From assembly GCF_042434395.1 (NCBI RefSeq), contig NZ_JBHLTP010000008.1:81587-145586 (forward strand): a stretch of 64,000 bases of DNA, read 5' to 3'. This DNA is from Pontibacillus salicampi (GTDB lineage: Bacteria > Bacillota > Bacilli > Bacillales > BH030062). Both the position numbers and the translations under genes were made by a program. Below are positions 25,054 to 34,280 of this stretch, in pieces (position 1 is the stretch's first letter; each line of letters starts with the position of its first letter). Under the pieces are notes generated by a model. It was not told the origin of the DNA. It searched no databases and worked only from the letters and a program-made list of their open reading frames with translations.

Positions 25054-26442
25054 TTGTTTCATACTACTTCAGTATTATACGAGCAATTATATAAGTCATT
25101 TCGTAATGTACAACCAATAGAAACCACCACATTAATGAGCATCACTACCCATATAGACCCTGTTGATCCGCTGGCATTTCATCAGGCGGGTCGTTCACAT
25201 CAGGGGGAAAGGTTTTACTGGTCTAATCACGATCGCACTCTTACACTAGTGGGGGTGGGACAAGCGGTTTCTGTTGATTCAGAGCAGGAGGGCTTTCAGG
25301 TGACGGAGGAATCATGGCGTAAGCTGCTGCAAGCTGCCGCGGTAGATAATCCTTATTCTGTTTCAGGGACAGGACCTGTAGCGTTTGGCGGGTTCGCTTT
25401 TGATCCGTTGAAAAGCCCGTCCGCTACGTGGGGTGACTTCCCAAACAGTTCCATGATGGTTCCAACCTTTTTACTGACTAAATATAAAGGGGAATACTAT
25501 ATTACCATCAATACTATAGTAGAGCCTGGTACCTCAGTTGAATTTAAGCTAGAAAGTCTTGCTGAAACCTGTTCTGAGTTACTAGAGCATGCTTTAGCTC
25601 CAGAGGCGACTCCTTATCTAGTGCAGCAGGAGGAGGTAGCGCCAGAGGAATGGAAGCACATTGTCCAAAAAGCTACCGAAGAGATTAAGCAAGGAACGCT
25701 TGGGAAGGTCGTGCTTGCAAGAGAATTGATTGCAACGTTTTCGAATGACTTACATGTAACATCCTTATTGTCGATCCTGGAAAAGCAGCAGCATCAAAGT
25801 TATATATTTGCCTTTGAACGAGGGGAATCATGCTTTGTGGGAGCTACACCGGAGCGTTTGGTGAAAGTAGAGGATCGTCAGCTCCTATCTACCTGTTTAG
25901 CAGGTACAATTCCGAGAGGCGGGACGAAGGAAGAGGATGAAAGACTAGGAACTAGCCTGCTGACGGATGAAAAGAATCTACAAGAGCATGACTTCGTTGT
26001 GCAAATGATTCGAGAGGCGATAGAGGCATGCAGTGATGAAGTGAAGGTACCTACTGAACCCGTTCTCTATCCTCTTCGTAATTTACAGCATTTATACACT
26101 CCCGTTCAGGGTAAGTTGAGAGAGAATTACTCCATACTTGATGTAGTGAAAAGACTTCACCCAACCCCAGCTCTTGGCGGTTACCCAGTGAAGGAATCAT
26201 TAGAGTTTATTCGAAATGAAGAGCCTTTTCATCGAGGTTGGTATGCTTCTCCTGTAGGGTGGTTTGACGCAAGGGACAATGGGGAATTTGCGGTTGCTAT
26301 TCGTTCGGCTTTGATACACCGTAATCAGGCAACCTTATTTGCTGGTTGCGGAGTTGTGGAGGAATCACAGCCAGAGGTGGAATACGAAGAAACTGCGATT
26401 AAATTTTTGCCGATGCTTAACGCATTAGGGGGATATCTATGA
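25054..26442 (+). CDS. menF: Isochorismate synthase MenF
   Basis: 462 residues from a TTG at 25054, eight bases after GGAGG (25041-25045); the longer frame from TTG 25039 would start inside that site. It converts chorismate to isochorismate, the first step of menaquinone synthesis. The chorismate-binding domain fills the C-terminal two thirds, with TLGKVVLARE (general-base Lys), SYIFAFERGESCFVGATPER, LSTCLAGTIPRG and SPVGWFDARDNGEFAVAIRS. A TATAAT at 24994-24999 is the likely -10 box. It overlaps menD by four bases. Confidence 0.95.
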   Translation: MFHTTSVLYEQLYKSFRNVQPIETTTLMSITTHIDPVDPLAFHQAGRSHQGERFYWSNHDRTLTLVGVGQAVSVDSEQEGFQVTEESWRKLLQAAAVDNPYSVSGTGPVAFGGFAFDPLKSPSATWGDFPNSSMMVPTFLLTKYKGEYYITINTIVEPGTSVEFKLESLAETCSELLEHALAPEATPYLVQQEEVAPEEWKHIVQKATEEIKQGTLGKVVLARELIATFSNDLHVTSLLSILEKQQHQSYIFAFERGESCFVGATPERLVKVEDRQLLSTCLAGTIPRGGTKEEDERLGTSLLTDEKNLQEHDFVVQMIREAIEACSDEVKVPTEPVLYPLRNLQHLYTPVQGKLRENYSILDVVKRLHPTPALGGYPVKESLEFIRNEEPFHRGWYASPVGWFDARDNGEFAVAIRSALIHRNQATLFAGCGVVEESQPEVEYEETAIKFLPMLNALGGYL

Positions 26443-28175
26443 GTCATACAGAACAACTGACAAGATATGTAGCAAATTTTATAGATGAGCTTGCTCAGGG
26501 AGAGATGACGGATGTCGTTATCTCTCCTGGTTCTCGTTCTACACCATTAGCGATGACCTTTGCAGAGCATCCAAAGATAAAGCATTGGATTCATATGGAT
26601 GAACGTTCCGCAGCTTTCTTTGCACTTGGGATGGCAAGAGAACAACGTAGGCCTGTTGCTATTGTTTGTACTTCTGGTACGGCAGCAGCAAATTATTATC
26701 CGGCTATTGTCGAGGCTTTTTACAGTCGAATTCCTTTAGTGGTGTTAACGGCCGATAGACCTCATGAACTGAGGGATGTTGGTTCACCCCAGGCTATAGA
26801 TCAAATCAATATGTTTGATAAATATGTGAAATGGTTTCAGGAAATGGCGCTGCCAGAGGACCATCAAACTATGCTGCAATATGTAAGAAGCATGGGCTCT
26901 CGAGCGTTGTCTACTGCTCAAGATTCTAACCCAGGTCCTGTTCATTTGAATTTCCCTTTTCGTTCTCCTCTCGTGCCTGATTTTACTTTGTCAGACGTAT
27001 GGGGAGAGGAGAGAAATGTCCAGCATCGTCCTGTCCTTTCGGGTAAAAGAACCCTGAAGCTGGAACAAATTCAGTTCATAAAGGAGAAGATAGCATCACA
27101 CAGTAAAGGAGTTATTGTGTGTGGTCCACAAATGGATCCAGAATTGGCGGAGGCTGTTACTGATCTAGCCAAGCACCTTCAACTGCCGGTATTTGCTGAC
27201 CCATTGTCTCAGGTTAGAGCAGGTTATCATGAAAAAGATCATGTCATTGAAAGCTACGATGCCATTTTGAAAAGCGAAGAGATGAGACAGAAATTTAAAC
27301 CCGATTTTATCCTTCGTTTCGGTGCGATGCCGGTCTCTAAGCCGTTTACGTTAATGCTCCATGAACACCCAGAGATTACCCAATTTGTCTTTGAGGATTT
27401 TGAAGGGCATAGAGAACCAACCCATACCCAATCTTTCTTCGTGTATGCCGATGGTACATCGTTCTGTCACCATTGGGTAGAGGAAGTTGGTACATGGATG
27501 TTTGACAAAGCCTGGCTGGACAAATGGAGAGAAGCTAATCGTATGGCAAAGGCATGCCTTTTAGAAGATTCCTACGTTGAACCTATTTCAGAAGGTCATG
27601 TTATCACTAATGTAATGGATAGTATTCAAGCCTCTCATGCTGTTTTTATTGGGAATAGCATGCCTGTCCGAGATTTGGACACATTTTTCTTTACAACGCC
27701 AAAGCCAATTGAAGTATATGCCAATCGTGGAGCAAACGGGATCGATGGTGTCATTTCCAGTGCATTAGGCACAGCCGCACACGGTAAAGAAGTAACCTTA
27801 ATAGTAGGGGATATTTCTTTTTACCATGATGTAAACGGCTTATTAATGGCCAAGCAATATGGCATTAACTTACGGGTAATAGTTGTAAATAATGAAGGGG
27901 GAGGAATCTTTTCCTTTTTACCACAAGCATCTAGTCCAGACCATTTTGAAACTCTTTTTGGTACACCATTACAGTTAGATTTCCAAAAGGTGACTGAAAT
28001 GTATGGAGGTACTTTTTATCGTGCTAGTAGCTGGGATGAATTCCAAGAAAGTCTAAATATAACTGCAGAGAATAGTGGTTTACAGGTAATAGAAGTGATT
28101 ACTAATCGTCAAGATAACGCAGATTGGCATCGAGGCAAATGGAGCAAAATTAAGCAGGCATTACTTCAGCTCTAG
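26439..28175 (+). CDS. menD: SEPHCHC synthase MenD
   Basis: 578 residues, the family length. It is a thiamine-diphosphate enzyme that condenses isochorismate with 2-oxoglutarate. The N-terminal Pyr domain has ISPGSRSTPLAMTF and the catalytic-Glu region HMDERSAAFFALG (about 52-64). The C-terminal PP domain carries the GD...N cofactor motif: GDISFYHDVNGLLM followed by VVNNEGGGIF. The start overlaps menF by four bases and menH begins 12 bases after the stop, so the genes are translated as an operon. Confidence 0.96.
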   Translation: MSHTEQLTRYVANFIDELAQGEMTDVVISPGSRSTPLAMTFAEHPKIKHWIHMDERSAAFFALGMAREQRRPVAIVCTSGTAAANYYPAIVEAFYSRIPLVVLTADRPHELRDVGSPQAIDQINMFDKYVKWFQEMALPEDHQTMLQYVRSMGSRALSTAQDSNPGPVHLNFPFRSPLVPDFTLSDVWGEERNVQHRPVLSGKRTLKLEQIQFIKEKIASHSKGVIVCGPQMDPELAEAVTDLAKHLQLPVFADPLSQVRAGYHEKDHVIESYDAILKSEEMRQKFKPDFILRFGAMPVSKPFTLMLHEHPEITQFVFEDFEGHREPTHTQSFFVYADGTSFCHHWVEEVGTWMFDKAWLDKWREANRMAKACLLEDSYVEPISEGHVITNVMDSIQASHAVFIGNSMPVRDLDTFFFTTPKPIEVYANRGANGIDGVISSALGTAAHGKEVTLIVGDISFYHDVNGLLMAKQYGINLRVIVVNNEGGGIFSFLPQASSPDHFETLFGTPLQLDFQKVTEMYGGTFYRASSWDEFQESLNITAENSGLQVIEVITNRQDNADWHRGKWSKIKQALLQL

Positions 28176-28187
28176 GAGGACAGTACC

Positions 28188-29003
28188 ATGTATATAAATA
28201 TAAATGACACAACGTATTACGTAACTCAATCCGGGGATGGTCCTCCTGTTTTATTATTGCATGGATTCACTGGCGCACATTCCACGTGGAGCGATTTCAT
28301 GTCCAGCCACCCTTCCCTACATTGCGTCGCAATAGATATGCCGGGACATGGAAGGACAGAAGGGGATTTGGATTTTACAATGGAATCGGTCTGTAAGGAT
28401 ATTGCCACCCTGCTCGATTATCTACAATTAGATGAGGTTCATCTGCTCGGTTATTCCATGGGGGGGAGAACAGCACTATCGTTTGCAATGATCTTCCCAG
28501 AGAGAGTTGCCAGTCTCACGCTAGAGAGTGCCAGTCCAGGGCTTGGAACAGTACAAGAACAGCTTGCCCGGCAAACAAAAGATGAAAGCTTAGCGGAACA
28601 AATTGAAGCAAAAGGGGTGGAGGCTTTTGTTGATTATTGGGAAACACTTCCCATGTTTTCCACGCAGCAGGATCTTCCTTATAATACGCAACATGTCATT
28701 CGTAAAGAACGTGTACAGCACTCTGCTAAGGGCTTGGCTGCTTCATTAAGAGGGATGGGAACAGGGATTCAGCCCTCATGGTGGGATCGCCTTTCAACCT
28801 TTGAGCAACCTGTATTGCTCATTACGGGAGAAAAGGATGAAAAGTTCACATCAATCGCTAAGAAGATGGAAAATCAATTCCAAAATGCAAGGCATGTCGA
28901 AATAAAACAAGCTGGTCATGCAATTCATGTGGAACAAACGCGATTTTTTGGTAAAATAGTAGATGATTTCATTTTAGGAATGGAACCTGGTGAAAGCGCT
29001 TAA
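28188..29003 (+). CDS. menH: SHCHC synthase MenH (alpha/beta hydrolase)
   Basis: 271 residues. It eliminates pyruvate from the MenD product to form SHCHC. The alpha/beta-hydrolase signs are LLHGFTGAHSTW (oxyanion region), the nucleophile elbow GYSMGGR near 86-92, ITGEKDEKF with the acidic residue and QAGHAIHVEQ with the catalytic histidine. TAGGAGGACA precedes the ATG. The location between menD and menB secures the assignment over other alpha/beta hydrolases. Confidence 0.93.
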   Translation: MYININDTTYYVTQSGDGPPVLLLHGFTGAHSTWSDFMSSHPSLHCVAIDMPGHGRTEGDLDFTMESVCKDIATLLDYLQLDEVHLLGYSMGGRTALSFAMIFPERVASLTLESASPGLGTVQEQLARQTKDESLAEQIEAKGVEAFVDYWETLPMFSTQQDLPYNTQHVIRKERVQHSAKGLAASLRGMGTGIQPSWWDRLSTFEQPVLLITGEKDEKFTSIAKKMENQFQNARHVEIKQAGHAIHVEQTRFFGKIVDDFILGMEPGESA

Positions 29004-29027
29004 CAAAATTGTGAGGAGGATTTACTT

Positions 29028-29846
29028 ATGACAGTAGAATGGATAAATGAACGTCATTATGAAGATGTCCTTTATCAGACATATGACGGCATCGCAAAAA
29101 TTACTATTAATCGTCCGGAAGTTCGTAATGCCTTCCGTCCGCAAACCGTAAAGGAATTAATCGATGCATTTACATATGCGCGTGATGATTCTAAGATTGG
29201 TGCAATTATACTTGCTGGTGCAGGAGACGATGCTTTTTGTGCTGGAGGCGATCAGAAAGTACGCGGCCATGGTGGATACGTAGGAGAAGATGAAGTTCCA
29301 CGTTTAAACGTATTGGATTTACAACGTCTTATCCGTGTAATTCCTAAACCAGTAGTAGCAATGGTGTCCGGCTATGCTATTGGCGGAGGACACGTATTGC
29401 ACGTAGTGTGTGATTTAACCATCGCAGCTGACAATGCTATTTTTGGCCAAACCGGACCAAAGGTTGGCAGCTTTGATGCAGGATACGGCGCAGGTCTATT
29501 AGCAAGAATCGTAGGCCATAAGAAAGCCCGTGAAATCTGGTACTTATGTCGTCAATACAATGCCCAGGAAGCGGAAGAAATGGGTCTTGTCAACACAGTA
29601 GTACCGCTAGACCAATTAGAAGCTGAAACAGTACAATGGTGCCAGGAAATGCTTGATAAATCTCCAACGGCACTGCGTTTCCTAAAGGCTTCCTTCAATG
29701 CAGATACAGACGGCCTTGCAGGACTTCAGCAAATGGGTGGAGACGCAACTCTATTGTACTACACTACAGAAGAAGCAAAAGAAGGAAGAGACGCCTTCAA
29801 AGAAAAACGCAAACCAGACTTCAAACAATTCCCGAGATTCCCATAA
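29028..29846 (+). CDS. menB: 1,4-dihydroxy-2-naphthoyl-CoA synthase MenB
   Basis: 272 residues of the crotonase superfamily. It cyclises o-succinylbenzoyl-CoA to DHNA-CoA. Family marks are AGAGDDAFCAGGDQK (oxyanion-hole loop), YAIGGGHVLHVVCDLTIA and FGQTGPKVGSFDAGYGAG, followed by the ending DAFKEKRKPDF. GTGAGGAGG precedes the ATG. The stop codon TAA (29844-29846) coincides with the first bases of a tandem repeat array, and menE follows only after a gap of some 575 bases. In B. subtilis the men genes are not separated by such an array. Confidence 0.96.
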   Translation: MTVEWINERHYEDVLYQTYDGIAKITINRPEVRNAFRPQTVKELIDAFTYARDDSKIGAIILAGAGDDAFCAGGDQKVRGHGGYVGEDEVPRLNVLDLQRLIRVIPKPVVAMVSGYAIGGGHVLHVVCDLTIAADNAIFGQTGPKVGSFDAGYGAGLLARIVGHKKAREIWYLCRQYNAQEAEEMGLVNTVVPLDQLEAETVQWCQEMLDKSPTALRFLKASFNADTDGLAGLQQMGGDATLLYYTTEEAKEGRDAFKEKRKPDFKQFPRFP

Positions 29847-30312
29847 GCAAAGCGGAAGAGCCCGTTTAGCGACGTATGGGCTGGATGGTCTCGAATGAGA
29901 TAAAGGAACCACGAAGAGCGAAGCGAATCGATGTTGACTTATCGCAAGGAGAGGACAGAAGGCCACTAGTCGCTGGGATCTGAAGCTGGATCAAGCAAAG
30001 CGGAAGAGCCCGTTTAGCGACGTATGGGCTGGATGGCCTCGAATGAGATAAAGGAACCACGAAGAGCGAAGCGAATCGATGTTGACTTATCGCAAAGAGA
30101 GGACAGAAGGCCACTAGTCGCTGGGATCTGAAGCTAGATCAAGCAAAGCGGAAGAGCCGTTTAGCGACGTATGGGCTGGATGGCCTCGAATGAGATAAAG
30201 GAACCACGAAGAGCGAAGCGAATCGATGTTGACTTATCGCAAGGAGAGGACAGAAGGCCACTAGTCGCTGGGATCTGGAGCTGGATCAAGCAAAGCGGAA
30301 GAGCCCCGCTTT
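29845..30312. repeat. Tandem array of a 148-bp unit (three copies plus a partial fourth)
   Basis: Units begin at 29845, 29993 and 30141 with AAGCAAAGCGGAAGAGCC; the third is 147 bp because one C is missing. A partial fourth starts at 30288 and ends in AAAGCGG (30292-30298), which can pair with CCGCTTT (30306-30312). The full copies differ at about five positions in all. Each unit contains nested complementary arms, in copy 1 AGCGAC/GTCGCT (29868-29873 with 29969-29974), GGTCT/AGGCC (29887-29891 with 29960-29964) and GATAA/TTATC (29899-29903 with 29939-29943). In copies 2 and 3 the second arm is GGCCT, so pairing is kept. It resembles in style the Bacillaceae intergenic repeats that begin with GCGGA and end with CTGGAGCTGGA. 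Confidence 0.92.
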
Positions 30313-30338
30313 AAGAATGAAAATCAAAAATAAAACAT

Positions 30339-30369
30339 TTAAACCCTTGCACAGCTTTGCAAGGGTTTT
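30339..30369 (+). terminator. Terminator after the menB-linked repeat array
   Basis: AAACCCTTGCA (30341-30351) pairs with TGCAAGGGTTTT (30358-30369). If active it would separate menFDHB from menEC transcription. Confidence 0.78.
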
Positions 30370-30423
30370 GTTGCTTATTGGTGGTCTATACTAGGAGAAG
30401 ATTATGGGAAAGGAGAATACGTG

Positions 30424-31917
30424 ATGACAACACACACTATTCCTCATTGGTTAGATAAACGAGCCCACCTGACTCCGGATAAAGTAGCTGTTTACTTTAA
30501 GGATCAGGCGGTTACTTTCCAACAACTTCAGCGGCAGTCCTTCATTTTTGCACAGCAGCTATCGACGATTGGAATTCAACAAGGGCATCATGTTGCAGTT
30601 TATGCCCATAACTCTTTAGATTTGGTTAGGCTGATTCACGCTTTGTCCTACATAGGAGCGGTTGGCGTATTTCTAAATACCAGGCTTACTAGGGACGAAA
30701 TATCTTTTCAAATTAAGGATGCTAAGTGCAGCTATATATTATACGAGCAGTCTAGTCAGGAGTTTTTAGGTTCCATAGAAGAAGAAGGATCTTTAGCTGG
30801 CTATGCCATGTCTACCATTCATAGTCTGGAGGAGACACCCTTCAACAGAGTGGAAGAAATAAATTTGAGCCATCTTCATTCTATTTTGTACACTTCTGGT
30901 ACCACCGGCAATCCTAAAGGGGTCATGCTTTCCTATGGGAACCATTGGTGGAGCGCTGTTAGCTCAGCTCTAAATTTAGGCTTGTCGGAAGAGGATGAGT
31001 GGCTTGCCTCCTTGCCATTGTTCCATGTTGGAGGGATGTCCATTTTGTTTAAAAGTGTAATATATGGTATGCCGGTTCATTTATATGAATCGTTTGATCC
31101 TGAGCACGTACATGAGGCCATCATGGAAAAAGGGGTAACGATGGTATCTGTGGTTTCTGTAATGCTGAACAAATTATTACAGCTTCTGCCTCCTTCTGAG
31201 GGGTATCCTCAAGCATTCCGGTGTATGCTGCTTGGTGGTGGGCCTGCTCCTAAACCTTTGTTAGAGGAAGCACATGCCAAAAACGTTCCTGTTATTCAGA
31301 CATTTGGAATGACAGAAACAGCCTCACAAATTGTTACACTTAGTGCTGCTGACGCTCTTCATAAGCTTGGGTCAGCTGGTAAGCCTCTTTTCCCTGCCCA
31401 AATAAAAATCGAAGACAACAATCAAAAGCAGCCTCCTAACGAGGTGGGAGAGATTGTTGTAAAAGGACCTATGGTGACAGAAGGTTATTTTGAAAGACCG
31501 GAGGCTAATGAGAAGAGCATAACAACAGACGGGTGGCTTTACACAGGAGATTTAGGGTACGTTGATGAAGAAGGCTTCGTGTATGTCGTAGATCGTCGCA
31601 AAGATTTAATTATTTCTGGAGGAGAGAACATCTACCCTGCGGAAATTGAAGGAGCCTTACAAGGACATAAAGATATAATTGAAGCTGGTGTAGTTGGGAA
31701 GCTGGATGAACGGTGGGGACAGGTTCCTGTGGCCTTTATTGTTGCTGAAGAGGATTACTTATCCATCGATGACATCCAAGTCTACCTACAAGATAAACTG
31801 GCAAAATATAAGATTCCTAAACACTTTTATTTTGTGAAAGCATTACCTAGAACAGCTTCAAACAAAGTGAAGCGAAGAGTGCTTGCAGATTGGCTGAAGA
31901 AAAAGGAGGAATCTTAA
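30424..31917 (+). CDS. menE: o-Succinylbenzoate-CoA ligase MenE
   Basis: 497 residues from the ATG at 30424, eight bases after AAAGGAG; the GTG just before is too close. It is an adenylate-forming enzyme of the ANL superfamily that activates o-succinylbenzoate with ATP and CoA. The P-loop is LYTSGTTGNPKGVMLS (about 158-173), with FGMTETASQ, YTGDLGYVDEEGF, DRRKDLIISGGENIYP and the C-terminal catalytic lysine in PRTASNKVKRR. The stop codon shares one base with the start of menC. Confidence 0.95.
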   Translation: MTTHTIPHWLDKRAHLTPDKVAVYFKDQAVTFQQLQRQSFIFAQQLSTIGIQQGHHVAVYAHNSLDLVRLIHALSYIGAVGVFLNTRLTRDEISFQIKDAKCSYILYEQSSQEFLGSIEEEGSLAGYAMSTIHSLEETPFNRVEEINLSHLHSILYTSGTTGNPKGVMLSYGNHWWSAVSSALNLGLSEEDEWLASLPLFHVGGMSILFKSVIYGMPVHLYESFDPEHVHEAIMEKGVTMVSVVSVMLNKLLQLLPPSEGYPQAFRCMLLGGGPAPKPLLEEAHAKNVPVIQTFGMTETASQIVTLSAADALHKLGSAGKPLFPAQIKIEDNNQKQPPNEVGEIVVKGPMVTEGYFERPEANEKSITTDGWLYTGDLGYVDEEGFVYVVDRRKDLIISGGENIYPAEIEGALQGHKDIIEAGVVGKLDERWGQVPVAFIVAEEDYLSIDDIQVYLQDKLAKYKIPKHFYFVKALPRTASNKVKRRVLADWLKKKEES

Positions 31918-33014
31918 TGAAAGTCTCTTCCATACAACTTTACCGTTACGAATTGGAACTCGTTCATCCTTTCCAAACCCATGCGGGAACTGTAAAAAAA
32001 CGGGAGGGGATATTGGTGGAGGTAATGGATATGGAGGGCAGGAGTGGCTGGGGAGAAGGTGTCGCATTTTCTACACCCTTTTATACAGGAGAGACGGTCG
32101 AAACCTCCTGGACAATGCTACAGGAACACTTCCTTCCTTTATTATCTGCAAACCCGGTACGTCACCCATCTGATATTAAGGATATTCTATCTGTATTTCA
32201 GCAAAATCAAATGGCTAAAGCGTCATTAGATATGGCCTATTGGGATTTATACGCTAAACAACAGCAGCTTCCCCTTGCTTCCCTCATTGGGGGAAAGAGA
32301 GAGGCTATAGAAGTTGGTGTCGTATTGGGATTACAAGACGATATCAGCTTACTTCAACAGTATAAGCATGAGGGGTACCAGCGCTTTAAATTGAAGGTAG
32401 AAAAGGGCAAAGAGCGAGAAAGGATTCATCAGGCAATGGAATATGTTCCCGTTCATCAGCTGATGTTTGATGGGAATGGTGCTTATGGAGAAGAAGAGCT
32501 GGAGCATTTGCAAGGGTTGGATGATCTTGGGTTGATGATGATTGAACAGCCTTTCCCTGCGGGTGACTTTTATCTCCATGCCCGTTTACAAAGTAAAATG
32601 GAAACACCGATTTGTCTGGACGAAAGTATTACGAGCTACCATGATGTCAGGCAAGCAATAGCTCTAAACAGCTGTCGCATTATTAATGTGAAAATCGGCC
32701 GCGTGGGTGGGATTTCTGAGGCAATGCTCATTTATAAGCTATGTGCTTCTCATCGCATTCCTGTATGGTGTGGAGGAATGCTGGAGACCGGTGTATCAAG
32801 AGCTCATAATATTGCCCTTGCAAGTCTTGATCATTTCACCATCCCTGGAGATATATCTGCTTCCAAACGATACTGGCATCAGGATGTTATTACTCCGGAA
32901 GTAGAGATGCGACAGGGGAAGGTCACTGTCCCGACTGAATCAGGGATTGGCCATAATGTTAATAAGCAATACCTCCAGCAACGGTCTACTGATATATATT
33001 CCTATATTATATAG
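31917..33014 (+). CDS. menC: o-Succinylbenzoate synthase MenC
   Basis: 365 residues from the ATG at 31917, after AAGGAGGAATC; the longer frame from 31890 lies within menE. It belongs to the enolase superfamily (NSAR/OSBS subgroup) and dehydrates SHCHC to o-succinylbenzoate. Catalytic lysines sit in RFKLKVEKG, metal ligands in MFDGNGAY, IEQPF and LDESI, and the second base lysine in INVKIGRVGG. Members of this subgroup can be promiscuous N-acylamino-acid racemases, but coupling to menE makes the menaquinone role clear. Confidence 0.95.
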   Translation: MKVSSIQLYRYELELVHPFQTHAGTVKKREGILVEVMDMEGRSGWGEGVAFSTPFYTGETVETSWTMLQEHFLPLLSANPVRHPSDIKDILSVFQQNQMAKASLDMAYWDLYAKQQQLPLASLIGGKREAIEVGVVLGLQDDISLLQQYKHEGYQRFKLKVEKGKERERIHQAMEYVPVHQLMFDGNGAYGEEELEHLQGLDDLGLMMIEQPFPAGDFYLHARLQSKMETPICLDESITSYHDVRQAIALNSCRIINVKIGRVGGISEAMLIYKLCASHRIPVWCGGMLETGVSRAHNIALASLDHFTIPGDISASKRYWHQDVITPEVEMRQGKVTVPTESGIGHNVNKQYLQQRSTDIYSYII

Positions 33015-33015
33015 C

Positions 33016-33048
33016 AAAAGTCTGCGATTGAAGGTGCAGGCTTTTTTT
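33016..33048 (+). terminator. menEC terminator
   Basis: AAAAGTCTGC (33016-33025) pairs with GCAGGCTTTT (33036-33045) with one T-G pair, followed by more T residues. Confidence 0.8.
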
Positions 33049-33174
33049 GTGCTGAATAAAAATTCATTAATACCAATTAAAAATATCGGAATTATTTAGT
33101 ATTAGTTCTGGACTTTTTATCGAATAGTATGAAAAAATAAAGTATCAAACAGAGATGGATAGGAGTGTGAGCGA

Positions 33175-34227
33175 ATGAAGCAATGGTTGAAAGAGGTTGC
33201 TAGAGGTAAACGTGGTTCTAAAGATCTTTCCTATGACGAAACGAGAGAAGCGGCAGCATCCATTTTATCTGGGGAAGCGACAGACGCCCAAACGGCTGGG
33301 TACTTTATCGCACAACGGATGAAGACAGAATCAGCTGATGAAATGTTAGCCTTAGTACATGAATTACAGCAATCCAGTATGCCAATTGACATAAAAGAAA
33401 GTGTTAGAAGCACTATGCTAGATGTGGCCGGACCATACAACGGAAGAAAATCCTTCCTTGCGACTATTCCTGTCTCCCTTTTGTTGGCGGAGAGAGGTAT
33501 TCCTGTTCATATGCATAGCAGTGATTCTCTTCCTCCAAAGTATGGAACAACTATCAAAGAAGTAGTAGCTGCACTTGGTATTCCAGTTGACCAAACGGAC
33601 CAACAAATTGCTTCCTCTATTGAGCAGCTTCAGGTTGGATTTTCTTGGACTGAACGCTTTTGCCCACCCTTACACAGACTTAGGGAGCTGCGAGAGCAGC
33701 TGCATGTCCGTACGATGCTGAATACAGCAGAGAAGCTTCTGAATCTAGGAAATGCGTCATCCTTAATGATGGGGGCCTATCACCGGACAGCTATTAACAA
33801 AATAACACCATTATTTTCAGGATTGTCGTATGATAAGGTATATATCGTTCAAGGAGTAGAGGGTTCGGAAGATCTGCCAGTCCATCGGAATAGTTTTGTA
33901 TTTAAGTTAACGGAAGATAAGGTAGAAGACTGGGTGGTCAAGCCTAAGGATTATGGTCTCCTTTGTGAAGCATTTGATAAGGATAGAAAATTATCAGTGG
34001 AGGAGCAATGTGACATTATCGAGGCATTACTCCAAGGCCATCAAGAGGAGCCCTATACGTATTATTACAATCAGGTTCTATGGAATGCCGGTTTACGGTA
34101 TTATTTATTTAACCACGCTGAGAGCATGGAGGAAGGCATTGCCATTGCTAAGGAGCAGTTAGCGGAAAAGCGAGGATATGAGCAATTAAAAAAGTGGATT
34201 CGTCATAGTGGTACAGACGAAATATAA
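33175..34227 (+). CDS. Anthranilate phosphoribosyltransferase-like protein (divergent TrpD family)
   Basis: 350 residues with the TrpD/thymidine-phosphorylase layout. A helical N-terminal domain (about 1-70, YDETREAAASILSGEATDAQ and AGYFIAQRMKTESADEM) is followed by a larger alpha/beta domain. The PRPP loop of true TrpD (GTGGD) is replaced by VAGPYNGRKSF near 84-94, and the second motif (GNRxxSS) by MHSSDSLPPKYGTT. The usual anthranilate-binding residues are not obvious. It therefore resembles the TrpD2/YbiB branch, whose E. coli member binds nucleic acid rather than making tryptophan. No trp genes are nearby. It stands alone between menC and an iron-uptake locus. Confidence 0.75.
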   Translation: MKQWLKEVARGKRGSKDLSYDETREAAASILSGEATDAQTAGYFIAQRMKTESADEMLALVHELQQSSMPIDIKESVRSTMLDVAGPYNGRKSFLATIPVSLLLAERGIPVHMHSSDSLPPKYGTTIKEVVAALGIPVDQTDQQIASSIEQLQVGFSWTERFCPPLHRLRELREQLHVRTMLNTAEKLLNLGNASSLMMGAYHRTAINKITPLFSGLSYDKVYIVQGVEGSEDLPVHRNSFVFKLTEDKVEDWVVKPKDYGLLCEAFDKDRKLSVEEQCDIIEALLQGHQEEPYTYYYNQVLWNAGLRYYLFNHAESMEEGIAIAKEQLAEKRGYEQLKKWIRHSGTDEI

Positions 34228-34280
34228 AATATCTCTAAGGTTATGTAGGAGCGACGATAGAACATAGTAATCTCAGTCAA

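Noticed and set aside
29751..30114. Two minus-strand open frames in the tandem repeat array that share a repeated peptide
   Set aside because: They exist only because the 148-bp unit is open on that strand; the unit length is not a multiple of three, there is no ribosome binding site and one overlaps menB antisense.
29845..30312. Could the direct repeats be a CRISPR array?
   Set aside because: The unit is 148 bp with no unique spacers between copies and no cas genes nearby.
33175..34227. Annotation as trpD of tryptophan biosynthesis
   Set aside because: The PRPP loop is not canonical and no trp genes are adjacent.
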